Shown: piece by piece, positions 9,406-18,471 of the stretch | Layout: the number at the start of each line of letters is the position of its first letter | Numbering within the stretch: the first letter of the stretch is position 1 | Notes under the pieces: model-generated | Database searches by the model: none | What the model saw: only the letters and a program-made list of their open reading frames with translations | What the model was told of the DNA's origin: nothing | NCBI GenBank assembly: GCA_937895705.1 | Contig: CALBKM010000037.1 | Span: 22,448 to 86,447, forward strand | Reading direction: 5' to 3' | Length of the DNA stretch: 64,000 nt | Origin: an uncultured Clostridia bacterium | Lineage (GTDB): Bacteria > Bacillota > Clostridia > Lachnospirales > Lachnospiraceae | Made by a program: the position numbers and the translations under genes

Positions 9406-9789
9406 ATGCCACCAACAAATGCAGCAAGTTTATATCAGGGAACGAAAATTAACACAGCCTCTCCGGCAGAGCTTACGCTGATGCTTTACGACGGAGCGAT
9501 TAAGTTCTGTAACATCGCCATGCTCGGTCTGGAAAAGAACGATTATGAGAAGGCAAGTACCTACATCATTAAAGTTCAGAATATCATTACGGAGTTCCGT
9601 TCCACCCTTGATTTCAAGTATGCGACGGCCAAGGATTTCGATTTGATTTACGAATACATTCAGGGGCTTTTGGTTCAGTCCAACATTAAGAAGGACATGA
9701 GCTATCTGGAAGAAGCGCTGGGTCAGATTCGTAACATGAGAGACCTTTGGAAGGAAATCATGCGTAAGAACAACATGTATGTAAAATAA
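9406..9789 (+). CDS. fliS: Flagellin export chaperone FliS
   Basis: 127 residues with a FliS-type start, ASLYQGTKINTASPAELTLM, and the core helices LYDGAIKFCNIAMLGLEKND and MRDLWKEIMRKN. FliS caps the C-terminus of flagellin in the cytoplasm before export. ATG 9406 is chosen over TTG 9400 because of its spacing from AAAGGAAGG. Co-transcribed with fliD. Confidence 0.92.
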   Translation: MPPTNAASLYQGTKINTASPAELTLMLYDGAIKFCNIAMLGLEKNDYEKASTYIIKVQNIITEFRSTLDFKYATAKDFDLIYEYIQGLLVQSNIKKDMSYLEEALGQIRNMRDLWKEIMRKNNMYVK

Positions 9790-9892
9790 GAATACGATGT
9801 CTACGGAACAGCTGTGCCTTGTGCTCAGCTGTTCTTGTACAATGGGAAATATCCTAAAGTAAAGTGATAAAGTGTTAGGCGGAGGAGAAGCA

Positions 9893-10381
9893 GTGGACAA
9901 AAACGAGTTTTCGATATGTTTCAAGGTGTTGGAAGACACCATACAGAAAAAGGAGCAGTACCTGGACGAGTTGTTGACTCTGACAAAGGAGCAGGAAGCG
10001 GTATTGCTGAAGGAGAAGTTTTCCATGGATGCCTTTGAGGCACTTATGAATCAAAAGGATCCGTTTATCAAAAAGATTTCCGAGTTTGATGCGGGGTTTG
10101 AAGCGGTATATGCGAAGATGAAGCTGGAGATGGAAGCGTATAAGAAAGAGTACGAACCGCGGATTCGCATCTTGCAGACGAAAATAAAAACGGTGCTGGA
10201 AAAGGGCGCCGCTCTTTGTACGTTAGAGGAACAAAACAAGACCCGTCTGGAGTTTTGTTTAAGGGATAAAAAGCAGGAAATCAAGAATTTTAACAAGAGC
10301 AGCCGGACTGTAAGCAATTATTATAAAAACATGTCCGGTGCGCTTTCGGACCAGTCGTTTTTTATGGATAAGAAAAAGTAA
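9893..10381 (+). CDS. Probable FliT/FlgN-like flagellar chaperone
   Basis: 162 residues from a GTG start at 9893, preceded by GGAGG at 9881-9885. The protein is almost all helix, rich in Glu and Lys, and begins MDKNEFSICFKVLEDTIQKK. No catalytic motif is visible. Position directly after fliS, size and helical character match FliT-type chaperones of the FliD cap or FlgN-like proteins; the sequence alone is not diagnostic. It is close to the following secreted-protein gene (13 bases). Confidence 0.55.
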   Translation: MDKNEFSICFKVLEDTIQKKEQYLDELLTLTKEQEAVLLKEKFSMDAFEALMNQKDPFIKKISEFDAGFEAVYAKMKLEMEAYKKEYEPRIRILQTKIKTVLEKGAALCTLEEQNKTRLEFCLRDKKQEIKNFNKSSRTVSNYYKNMSGALSDQSFFMDKKK

Positions 10382-10394
10382 AGGAGGAGTTTCC

Positions 10395-12104
10395 ATGAAG
10401 AAGTTAATCAAAGGAATGATCGTACTTCTGGGAGCTGTGTCGGTAATGTTGTTTGCCGGTTCGGCCCGAGCGGAAGCGGCGGGAAACGCTACCATGCTTC
10501 CCGACACGTCCATACAGGTAAATTATGAATACGAAGAGATGGTGGTTACCGCAGGACAGAACACGGTAATCTACTATTCCGATAACGCCAACGACAGCGT
10601 ATGGGAAGAAGCAGAGGTCGGAACGGACGGAAAAGCGGTGTTTGATATTTCCTGGGTAAAGCCGGGAGTGACCACCCGTGTATATGTAAAGGGCGATAAG
10701 GATACCCTGGTGACGGCCCGTTACATTAATGCGCAGGAAAAGTTTTCCGCAGAGTTTGTGGGAGATATTTCCGCGGCGGACGTGGTAGATATCGACGCAT
10801 GGAAGGATGTTTATAAGAAATATCCGCAGTTTTCCAGCGAGACCGGATATATTCTTTTCTTTACGAAAAAGGGCGGGGCAGAAACCGCATATTTTGATGT
10901 GGAAAATATCGAGTGGAAGAAGGGAGCCAGCGGAAACTGGAGACCTTTTAAGACTCTTGACCTGGCTCAGATGAACGCCAAGGGCGCCAGTCTGTATTTC
11001 AGAATCAAGGCGGTAAACGACGCAGATACGAAGGATAAAATCAGCGGAAACAGATATAGTTCCGATGCAAAGGTTTTTCTTCAGAAAAAGGCCATTGCGC
11101 CGACGGTAAACGTAAACAATGCGGCAATGTCGATTTCCATCCGCAACGGAATGGAGTATTCTCTGAACGAAAAGGACTGGTATCTGGTGCCGACCTATTC
11201 CAAGGCTGCCACCGGAAACGATGTTTCCGTAAAGGTGGAGGATTACGATGTGCTGCCGACCACCAATCAGCGTATTACCACCCTTGCGGTGCCGTTTGTG
11301 CTGAATGTGGAAGCCAATCGGAAGATTGATGCAAAACTGGTAACGGATTATCCGGGACGTTATCAAACCCAGAAGAATGAAGCCGGAGAGGTGACCGGTA
11401 TTTACGTGTTTGTGCGTACGGCAGCGGGAGAGAGAAAGTCCGCTTCCAAGACAGAGCGCGTGCTCGTTCCGTTTGCCAATGCAAAGCCGGATATCGCCAA
11501 CGATATTACCGTGAAGTACCAGAATACAAAGACCGGTACCAGCGGACTTGTACTTACCAATAATACTACCGCCAAGGACGGTACGGACTATCAGTACGCC
11601 GTTGTGGACGATCCGGACAATATGACCGGCGAGGAGCTCAGCGAATTAAAGTGGAGTACCTTAAAGGCAACCAAGAGCGTGAAAGTAAGCAGCAGCAGAG
11701 CCCTTACCGGAAAGTATCTGATTTTCCGAGTATCGGCCACAAACAAGGGAGAGCTTCCGTCGGAGTTTGTGAAGTACCCGTATCAGATTATTTACGACAA
11801 AGTAACCTATGCCGCAATTTCCAATACATCCTTGTATCCGGGCGGCGTGATTTCGGCAGTGACCGGAAATAATGCGATTTCCGGTGAAATTACCTACACC
11901 TGGGAGCGTTGCGATACGGCAAACGGCACCTATACAACGATTACCGGCGGTACCGGCTATGCAGCCAGTCAGTATACCATCAAAGACAGCGATATCGGAT
12001 ATTATATCCGCGTGAAAATCTCCAATACCTCTGCGGTAACCGGAGAAAGTGCAAGTGTAACCAGTAAGAGCAGCGGAAAGATTATAAAGGACCCGACAAA
12101 GTAG
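10395..12104 (+). CDS. Secreted protein of unknown function with beta-sandwich repeats
   Basis: 569 residues from ATG 10395 (AAGGAGG 7 bases upstream). A clear Sec signal peptide (MKKLIKGMIVLLGAVSVMLF, then AGSARAEA) is followed by beta-rich, Ser/Thr/Asn-rich sequence without cysteines. The C-terminus (ITYTWERCDTANGTYTTITG, then GYYIRVKISNTSAVTG) resembles Ig-like surface repeats found in Firmicutes cell-surface proteins. No anchor (LPXTG or SLH) is visible, so it is probably released or held by other contacts. It lies between flagellar genes and a GH5 gene; a flagellar role is possible but unproven. Confidence 0.6.
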   Translation: MKKLIKGMIVLLGAVSVMLFAGSARAEAAGNATMLPDTSIQVNYEYEEMVVTAGQNTVIYYSDNANDSVWEEAEVGTDGKAVFDISWVKPGVTTRVYVKGDKDTLVTARYINAQEKFSAEFVGDISAADVVDIDAWKDVYKKYPQFSSETGYILFFTKKGGAETAYFDVENIEWKKGASGNWRPFKTLDLAQMNAKGASLYFRIKAVNDADTKDKISGNRYSSDAKVFLQKKAIAPTVNVNNAAMSISIRNGMEYSLNEKDWYLVPTYSKAATGNDVSVKVEDYDVLPTTNQRITTLAVPFVLNVEANRKIDAKLVTDYPGRYQTQKNEAGEVTGIYVFVRTAAGERKSASKTERVLVPFANAKPDIANDITVKYQNTKTGTSGLVLTNNTTAKDGTDYQYAVVDDPDNMTGEELSELKWSTLKATKSVKVSSSRALTGKYLIFRVSATNKGELPSEFVKYPYQIIYDKVTYAAISNTSLYPGGVISAVTGNNAISGEITYTWERCDTANGTYTTITGGTGYAASQYTIKDSDIGYYIRVKISNTSAVTGESASVTSKSSGKIIKDPTK

Positions 12105-12126
12105 AACAATTCCGAGGAGGATGGAT

Positions 12127-13191
12127 ATGGCAGGGAAAAGGGCAGTTCCGGCACCGTTTGCCAAGGGTGTGAACTTTACAAACTGGTTGGAATTTCGCCG
12201 GGCGGATGAGATAAATCCGGAGCTTTTTACAAAGCAGGATTTTATAAACGCAAAGAAGCTGGGATGCGACGTAATCCGTATTCCGATGCATTTCGAAAAG
12301 ATTTGTGAGGGTATCCCGGATATGAAGATTCCGAACAATGTTTTCGGGATTTTGGACAAAGTGGCAACCTGGGCGGAAGAGCTGAAGATGTATGTAATCT
12401 TCGATTTTCACAACAATTGTCATGTGGATTCCGTTACCTCACCGGAGGTGGAGAAGGTGCTGACGCCGATTTGGACCCAACTTGCCACCCGGTATAAGGA
12501 TGCCACCGAATACCTTGTGTTTGAGCTTATGAACGAGCCTCACGGCATCGAGATTTCTCTTTGGAACGAGGTCATTGCACGGGTGTTTCGGCTGGTGCGC
12601 AGCATCGATAAAAAGCATTATATCATTGCGGGCGGCGCGGATTGGAACAGCTTTGCGGCCATGAAGACCTTGCCGGATTTTCACGATGATAAGGTAATTT
12701 ATACCTTTCATTTCTATGACCCTCATACCTTTACTCACCAGGGAGCCTCTTGGGCGCATCTGGAGCGGGTAATCCATATTCCGTTTCCGTACAGTCCGGA
12801 CCGGATGCCTCCTCTTCCGGAAAATCCGACGGAGGACGAAAAGGCCCGCTTTGCGGCTTACCCGGAGCAGGGAACCGTAGAAGCGGTAGAAAAATTCTTC
12901 GACCAGTACGTGGAATTCAGTGTAGAACGGAACGCCCCGGTATTTTGCGGAGAGTTCGGATGCTTTGTTGCTTTTGCAAATCACGAGGACCGTGTGAACT
13001 GGTACTCCATCGTAACCGGTCTTTTGGAGGAGCGGGGAATCGCCCGTACCAGCTGGGACTATTACGGAGGCTTCGGTGTCTTCAAATTTGACATGTCGAA
13101 GCCGAGAGCATGGGGCAAGAGGCCGGAGTTCCCGGAGGACCTGGATTTGGATATTGTAAAGGCCATGGGGTTGAATGGGGAGATTGGGTAA
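12127..13191 (+). CDS. Glycoside hydrolase family 5 endoglucanase-type enzyme
   Basis: 354 residues. The GH5 acid/base signature is seen in VFELMNEPHG (the Glu of NEP) and the nucleophile in APVFCGEFGCF (the Glu of GEFG). Other family residues include VIRIPMHFE and YTFHFYDPHTFTHQG. GH5 enzymes cleave beta-1,4-glucans or mannans. No signal peptide is present, so it likely acts inside the cell on imported oligosaccharides. ATG 12127 is chosen over ATG 12121, which would abut the GAGGAGG. A strong terminator follows. Confidence 0.87.
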   Translation: MAGKRAVPAPFAKGVNFTNWLEFRRADEINPELFTKQDFINAKKLGCDVIRIPMHFEKICEGIPDMKIPNNVFGILDKVATWAEELKMYVIFDFHNNCHVDSVTSPEVEKVLTPIWTQLATRYKDATEYLVFELMNEPHGIEISLWNEVIARVFRLVRSIDKKHYIIAGGADWNSFAAMKTLPDFHDDKVIYTFHFYDPHTFTHQGASWAHLERVIHIPFPYSPDRMPPLPENPTEDEKARFAAYPEQGTVEAVEKFFDQYVEFSVERNAPVFCGEFGCFVAFANHEDRVNWYSIVTGLLEERGIARTSWDYYGGFGVFKFDMSKPRAWGKRPEFPEDLDLDIVKAMGLNGEIG

Positions 13192-13222
13192 ATAGAAGAA
13201 TACAATAAGCAGAAGAAAGAAG

Positions 13223-13260
13223 GACGCTGAGTGCAGTAAGGTGCATTCGGCGTCTTTTTT
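13223..13260 (+). terminator. Rho-independent terminator after GH5
   Basis: Arms GACGCTGAGTGCA (13223-13235) and TGCATTCGGCGTC (13242-13254) pair with G-U wobbles over a 6-base loop, followed by a T-run to 13260. Confidence 0.88.
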
Positions 13261-13403
13261 CGTTCTTTTTCTTTTGTATTTCGCATTTTTTGACAAAATA
13301 GACCGCTGTAATTTGCGAGAATTTCCCTATATTCTTTCGAGGTGACATTATATAATAGAGTTTAATAGATTAAAATGCCTTGTTATAAGAAAGGAGGGAT
13401 TCT

Positions 13404-14456
13404 ATGATGACCAAATTCGGTTTTGTATGTGCACACATTTATTGTAACTATTTGATGACATATCTTTATCTTGGTGTACTGAACAGTATGCGGATGGTGC
13501 GGTTTGTTTCTTCGGCGGAGTCATTACGGATATTGACGATTTTGGTATTGGTTTGTAATGTCACGGGGATGTGCCTGATGATGAAACGCCACAGAACATG
13601 GTTTGTGGTGATATTGCACACGCTGATGCCTTACGGGATAAGTACGGTACTGTCTTATGTCGGTGAAAGGAAGGGGGCGATTATCGGAGGCCTGGCGGCA
13701 GCGATTGCGGCAACCGGAGTGTACGCATTCCTGATATTCCGACAGAAGATAAAGAACAGAGCGAAACGCAGAACGATTATGTTAAAGAGAGTCGGAAAAG
13801 TCTTTGCCGGATTACATTGCTGCGTCGGAACGGTGTTGGCGGTATTTGCGATTCTTTGCTTTGTAAGGGTGTTCAATACGAGGCTGGAGGTGACAGCGGA
13901 TGTACCGGCAACTATGAAGATAAGCTATACCGATGAGGAATTAAGAAAAGTAGAGGCCGATTTTATGAAGCTGGCGGAGTCCCGCTGGGAAACGCTGACA
14001 TTGCGGGAAAAGCTGGATGTATTACAGGTGGTGGCGAATCTGGAACAGTCCTATCTGGGAATTTCCCAGACATTGACGGTGGTGGCGGAGGATATGAAAG
14101 AACGGACTTGTGGGTATTATGATGATTACGAATGGACCATTCATCTGAATCGGGCGCATTTGGAAGAAAAGTCCGCAAAATTTGTACTGGATACAGTATG
14201 CCACGAAGCCTATCATGCATATCAAAAGAGGCTGGTGGAGGTATATTGCCGGGTGGATGAGAAAACCAGGAATCTGATGATGTTCCGGCAGATGGAGACA
14301 TACCTTTGGGAAACGATTCTTTATGTGGACACCGGTGCTGATTATATGGGATATTACAACCAGGATACCGAGGCACATGCCCGGGCCTATGCGGAAGAAC
14401 GGGTGAAAGCGTATTACGACATATTGGAAACAATGCAGTCGGCTGACAGGGAATAG
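13404..14456 (+). CDS. Membrane protein with HEXXH metallopeptidase-like motif
   Basis: 350 residues. Four hydrophobic segments lie in the first 165 residues (about 10-27, 45-60, 65-110 and 130-155), followed by a soluble domain. In it, DTVCHEAYHAYQKRL contains HEAYH, an HEXXH zinc-peptidase motif, and a downstream EAHARAYAEER could supply the third ligand. The family is not recognised with certainty. It may be a membrane-tethered peptidase whose catalytic domain faces outwards. AAAGGAGG precedes the ATG. Confidence 0.6.
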   Translation: MMTKFGFVCAHIYCNYLMTYLYLGVLNSMRMVRFVSSAESLRILTILVLVCNVTGMCLMMKRHRTWFVVILHTLMPYGISTVLSYVGERKGAIIGGLAAAIAATGVYAFLIFRQKIKNRAKRRTIMLKRVGKVFAGLHCCVGTVLAVFAILCFVRVFNTRLEVTADVPATMKISYTDEELRKVEADFMKLAESRWETLTLREKLDVLQVVANLEQSYLGISQTLTVVAEDMKERTCGYYDDYEWTIHLNRAHLEEKSAKFVLDTVCHEAYHAYQKRLVEVYCRVDEKTRNLMMFRQMETYLWETILYVDTGADYMGYYNQDTEAHARAYAEERVKAYYDILETMQSADRE

Positions 14457-14493
14457 GACAACCGGGATTACAATGTGAAAAGGAGGAAGGCAA

Positions 14494-15768
14494 ATGACGG
14501 AAGATGAATACTTGTTTCAGAGCAAATTGGAAGAGGCTGAAAAAGGGAACCCGCAGGCACAGCAGTTTATCGGGAGGCGGTATTATGAGCCGAAATTCGG
14601 TATGGTTGACTATGACAAGGCGGTTTTTTGGCTGAGAAAAGCTGCAGAGCAAAACGACTTGTTTGCAGATTATGATTTGGCGCTGTTATATCACTGGGGA
14701 TATGGTGTTCCTCAGGATGACGGAAAGGCCCTGGAGCATTACGAAAAGGTAAAGGAAAAAAACGTGTCGGCTGATGAAATGTCGGAAATGGTGGCTATGA
14801 CTGAACGAGGTAAAAAGCGTACAATCATGCCTTTGGAAGAGGTTTTAAAAAAGGCGGAACAGGGAGACGCAGAGGCTTTGTGCGAGCTTGGGTGGCGGCA
14901 TTATATGCGTTGGGAAGTAGAATGGAGTTCGGAAAAGGCGCTGAAATGCTTTGAAAAGGCGGCGCAGCAAGGACATGCAGAGGCCCGGTATTTTTTGTAT
15001 TGGATGCATACGAAGGGAAATTCGGAAGACAGATGTCCGGAAAAGGCCGCAGTATATTGTATGGAGGCAGCGGAACAGGGACATATTGCCGCACAGTATC
15101 ATATGGGACGAGTTCTGGAACGTGGAATCGGAGTGGGAAAGGACTATGGGAAAGCGTTGGAGTACTATAGAAATGCAGAAGAGAAGGGCCACCCGTATGC
15201 GAAAAAAAGAAGGGAGTGGCTGGAAGGACTTCTTGCGTACATGGAAAAGAATAAGTCCGAGAAACTGATGAAAATTATTGCCGATGCGGAAGCGGGAAAC
15301 GCAGAAGGACAAAGAAGTCTGGGCATACGCTATATGGAAGGTGCGGGAGTGCCGGCCGATCCGAAACTTACGGTATACTGGCTTGAAAAAGCCGTAGAAC
15401 AGGGAGAACGAGTGGGCCAGTGGGTCTTGGGAGAGTGTTACGAAAAGGGCTACGGTGTAGAAAAGAACATCCAAAAGGCAGTCGAGTTGTACGAAATGTC
15501 CGGAAAACAGGGCATAGCGGAGGCTTACTACTGTCTGGGCAACCTGTACAAGGACGGCAACGGAGTGGAGCAAAGTTATGTAACCGCAGCGATGTATTAT
15601 GAACAGGCTGTGAAAATGGGGCACGAGAAAGCGATGTGCGAACTGGGACACCTGTATGCGGACGGTAAGGGTGTACCGAAAAGCAGATCCAAAGCGTACA
15701 ACCTGTACTGGCGGGCAGTGGATGAGGGATACAGCTTTGCGAGAGTATATTTGGATTTGTTGGAATAG
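14494..15768 (+). CDS. Sel1-like (TPR-type) repeat protein
   Basis: 424 residues made of Sel1 repeats, e.g. AVFWLRKAAEQNDLFADYDL, ALLYHWGYGVPQDDGKALEH and LGECYEKGYGVEKNIQKAVE, with at least eight copies separated by short charged linkers around residues 95-120 and 245-265. Sel1 repeats form alpha solenoids that scaffold protein-protein contacts. No signal peptide, so cytoplasmic. AAAAGGAGG is 8 bases before the ATG. Downstream it faces an inverted gene, the TIR-protease fusion. Confidence 0.85.
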   Translation: MTEDEYLFQSKLEEAEKGNPQAQQFIGRRYYEPKFGMVDYDKAVFWLRKAAEQNDLFADYDLALLYHWGYGVPQDDGKALEHYEKVKEKNVSADEMSEMVAMTERGKKRTIMPLEEVLKKAEQGDAEALCELGWRHYMRWEVEWSSEKALKCFEKAAQQGHAEARYFLYWMHTKGNSEDRCPEKAAVYCMEAAEQGHIAAQYHMGRVLERGIGVGKDYGKALEYYRNAEEKGHPYAKKRREWLEGLLAYMEKNKSEKLMKIIADAEAGNAEGQRSLGIRYMEGAGVPADPKLTVYWLEKAVEQGERVGQWVLGECYEKGYGVEKNIQKAVELYEMSGKQGIAEAYYCLGNLYKDGNGVEQSYVTAAMYYEQAVKMGHEKAMCELGHLYADGKGVPKSRSKAYNLYWRAVDEGYSFARVYLDLLE

Positions 15769-15850
15769 GCGGAGGAAAAGTGATGTGAAAAAGGCAGTTG
15801 CGGTATAAAACAAGTTTTCATAACCGCAACTGCCGGAATAATCGGAATGT

Positions 15851-16936
15851 CTAATTCTTTTTAAGAAGCTCTTTTAAATACTTGACCGGACGTGCCAGGT
15901 TTACATTCTCGGCCTCGGTATACTTGGCAGTAGCGATGCCGATGACTTTGCCGGACTCGTCAACTACCGGACCGCCACTGCTGCCCGGGGATACGGCAGC
16001 GGTAAGCATGTAGTATTCCGTGTTTGTGCCCTGGGAATAGTGTTCGTCGTTACTGATGATACCGTTGGAAATGGTTAGGTCGATTCCCTTTGGATAACCG
16101 GATACGTAGACGGCATCGCCCACACTGACCTTTTTGTCAGAAAGGGTAAGATAATCGGTAACGAGAAAGGTGTCCGAAACCCGTAAGGTTGCCAGGTCGT
16201 TGACCTCGTCCACGGAAACCACGGAAGCGGAGTGAAAGTCCTCCGAACCGAAAGGCTTTACGAGAAAATAAGCGCCTTCGTCAACTACATGGTAGTTGGT
16301 GGCGAGAGTTCCTTTTTCGTCAATGAAAAAGCCGCTGCCGGTGGAATAGGAAGCCATGGAGTCTTCCACAGCGTAAATGATGGCAGTGGATTGTCTTACA
16401 TAGGTTAGCATCTTTTCGGTGTTTGCCGGCTTTAGCCAGAGAAGATACATCAGTATGGCCGCAAAACAAAGGGCTGCGGCTACAAAAAAAGCCGGAATCG
16501 GGGATTTCTTCTTTTTCTTTTTCGGTTCGAATACCTCCGGAAAATACGGTTTCAGTTCACTTAAAGCGCGGGCTACGAGAGCGTTGTTGTCCGCATAGTC
16601 GCAAGCCGGAATGGTGGCGGAACCGTCCATCTTTAAATAAAGACTTTTCGAAATATTCACCTCATCCGGTTCACAAAGAAAGTACGGAATAATATGTTTG
16701 TTGTGCTGCTCCGCCAGCTGGATGTGATAGTTTATGGTGCGGGAATCAAAAGACGCTGGTGAAATAACAAACAGAACGGCGGTGGCGTCCGAAACCAGTG
16801 ATTCCAGTCCGCCGGTATAGTTGTCTTTGACAGACTTTACCGGAATCCCCCGCTTGTACAATTCCAGAAAAATGTCATCAATCTGCTCGTAATCCGCTTC
16901 GTCGTATAGCGCCAATAAGTAGTTGTTCTCATCCAT
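15851..16936 (-). CDS. TIR-like domain / TM / trypsin-like serine protease fusion
   Basis: 361 residues from the ATG at 16936 (GGAGG 7 bases before). Residues 1-135 look like a TIR or SEFIR fold (NNYLLALYDEADYEQIDDIF, then VLFVISPASFDS). A lysine stretch at 148-154 is followed by one TM segment (about 155-168), then an HtrA-type protease domain with H216 (TNYHVV), D247 (NDLATL) and S320 (PGSSGGP). The topology puts the TIR in the cytoplasm and the protease outside. No PDZ domain. The Glu expected at a TIR NADase site is not evident, so it may be a sensor rather than an enzyme. It is divergent from the CRISPR locus. Confidence 0.75.
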   Translation of the reverse strand: MDENNYLLALYDEADYEQIDDIFLELYKRGIPVKSVKDNYTGGLESLVSDATAVLFVISPASFDSRTINYHIQLAEQHNKHIIPYFLCEPDEVNISKSLYLKMDGSATIPACDYADNNALVARALSELKPYFPEVFEPKKKKKKSPIPAFFVAAALCFAAILMYLLWLKPANTEKMLTYVRQSTAIIYAVEDSMASYSTGSGFFIDEKGTLATNYHVVDEGAYFLVKPFGSEDFHSASVVSVDEVNDLATLRVSDTFLVTDYLTLSDKKVSVGDAVYVSGYPKGIDLTISNGIISNDEHYSQGTNTEYYMLTAAVSPGSSGGPVVDESGKVIGIATAKYTEAENVNLARPVKYLKELLKKN

Positions 16937-17044
16937 GGGAGTGCCTCCGAAATCTTCTGTACTAAGGTCTATTTTAGCATAGAAGGAGGGGGAGGGCAAG
17001 GGGGGAAAAGTGCAAAAAAACAGGAGGAAATCGTGAAAGTGTTG

Positions 17045-17074
17045 TTGAATTCGAGAAAGAAGATATGATATAAT
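17045..17074 (+). promoter_or_regulatory. Sigma-A type promoter for the CRISPR-Cmr operon
   Basis: TTGAAT at 17045-17050 and TATAAT at 17069-17074, with an 18-base spacer, lie 48 bases before the first cmr gene. No other strong promoter is evident before cas6. Confidence 0.65.
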
Positions 17075-17121
17075 TATCTTATCGGATTTATAAAAAAATA
17101 ATTCTACAAAGGAGAAGGGAA

Positions 17122-18471
17122 ATGGGCGAATTTGAAGTGAAATTTGACGGGTATAAGTTAGTCCTGGAACTGGAAGCACAAATGCCGATGATTCATTTTC
17201 AGTCGGATCAGTGCGGCGCAACGCTCCGGGCAACAGAAATGAAGCCGAAGTTAGATGCTTTTTTGTTGATGTTATTGGGAAAAGAAGCACAAATGAGCGT
17301 TAAAGAGTTAAAAAAGTCGCAGGAGTACGGCATGCTGTTTTTAAATAAAGATGCTGATAATAATGATGCGCTGGACTATAAGCTGCAAATTGTTACAGAA
17401 GAAGTACCGACGGAGATTGACTTGGATAAGGTGACAAAGAGACAAGACGGCAACGGCAAGTGGAAAACGGATAATTCGGAAAACTACACTTTGTTTTATG
17501 CAAATATGGGGAAAAAAGACGATGCGGAGAAGGCATACGGAATCTTTTCGAATCCCACGGTGACAATTTTATGCTTTAAAGAGAAATTGAGACAATTGAT
17601 TCGGGAAAATATTATTAATTTCTTCCTGGTAACCAATTTCGGTACTATGCAGAACAAAGGATTCGGAAGTTTTGCGCCGAAACTGTGGTTGGAACGAAAC
17701 GGTCTTAGCGATAAGAAAAAAAGAGAGGTGGCCATGGCGTATCGGGAACTGATTCCGGATGGAAAATGCTACGCTATGACTTATAAAAATGTACTTAAGG
17801 AAAATGTCCCGTTGGCAGAAAAAAATAAATTCTGCGTGGAACTTGCAGAGTTGATAAAGAGTTTTTACAGTATTATGAAGTCAGGTATTAATTTTAATGG
17901 TTATTCGCGGTCCTATATTTATCAATATGGACATGAAGTGTTGCAACTCGGAAATGAAAAGGCGTGGATGAAAAAGAATAAGCTGGCGCCGATTGTTTGT
18001 AAGCCGGGGAATGAAAAAAAGCATGAGTACGGAACACAGGAACACCGATATTTGAGGGCGTTTCTGGGCGTAGGAGAGAATATTGAATACGGGAATCGGC
18101 TGGAAGATGGAAAACTAAAAAAGGATAATGCGATAAAAATCGGAATTAAATCAAAAGAATTTGAGCGTTTGCCGTCTCCGATTTATTTTAAGGTGATTCA
18201 AAATGTAGTATTTGTTGTAGCCTTTGATGTGCCGGAAGAGATATACGGAGCAAGCTTTACATTTTCAAGCACGATGAGTGGAGGGACTAAAACAATTTGT
18301 GTTCCGAAGAGAGAAGAGTTGGAAACAGACGGAAAGTTTGATATTCAGGATTTTCTTTCGAAATATGTCGCCTATTATAACGGGGAATTGCGTACGAAGG
18401 TATGGGATATGCAGAAAGATAAAAAGAAAGTTAAATATCCGGAGGCTTTGGAGGTGAAGATTAATGCGTAG
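17122..18471 (+). CDS. cmr1: Type III-B CRISPR RAMP protein Cmr1-like
   Basis: 449 residues. The N-terminal strand and loop (PMIHFQSDQCGATLRATEMK) is the form seen in RAMP Cas7-like proteins of type III-B loci, and a Gly-rich turn follows (FGTMQNKGFGSFAP). Cmr1 caps the 3' end of the crRNA in the Cmr effector complex in the cytoplasm. The call rests on fold-level motifs and on being the first gene before cas10 in a cmr1-cas10-cmr3-4-5-6 order. AAAGGAG precedes the ATG; the stop overlaps cas10 by 8 bases. Confidence 0.75.
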   Translation: MGEFEVKFDGYKLVLELEAQMPMIHFQSDQCGATLRATEMKPKLDAFLLMLLGKEAQMSVKELKKSQEYGMLFLNKDADNNDALDYKLQIVTEEVPTEIDLDKVTKRQDGNGKWKTDNSENYTLFYANMGKKDDAEKAYGIFSNPTVTILCFKEKLRQLIRENIINFFLVTNFGTMQNKGFGSFAPKLWLERNGLSDKKKREVAMAYRELIPDGKCYAMTYKNVLKENVPLAEKNKFCVELAELIKSFYSIMKSGINFNGYSRSYIYQYGHEVLQLGNEKAWMKKNKLAPIVCKPGNEKKHEYGTQEHRYLRAFLGVGENIEYGNRLEDGKLKKDNAIKIGIKSKEFERLPSPIYFKVIQNVVFVVAFDVPEEIYGASFTFSSTMSGGTKTICVPKREELETDGKFDIQDFLSKYVAYYNGELRTKVWDMQKDKKKVKYPEALEVKINA

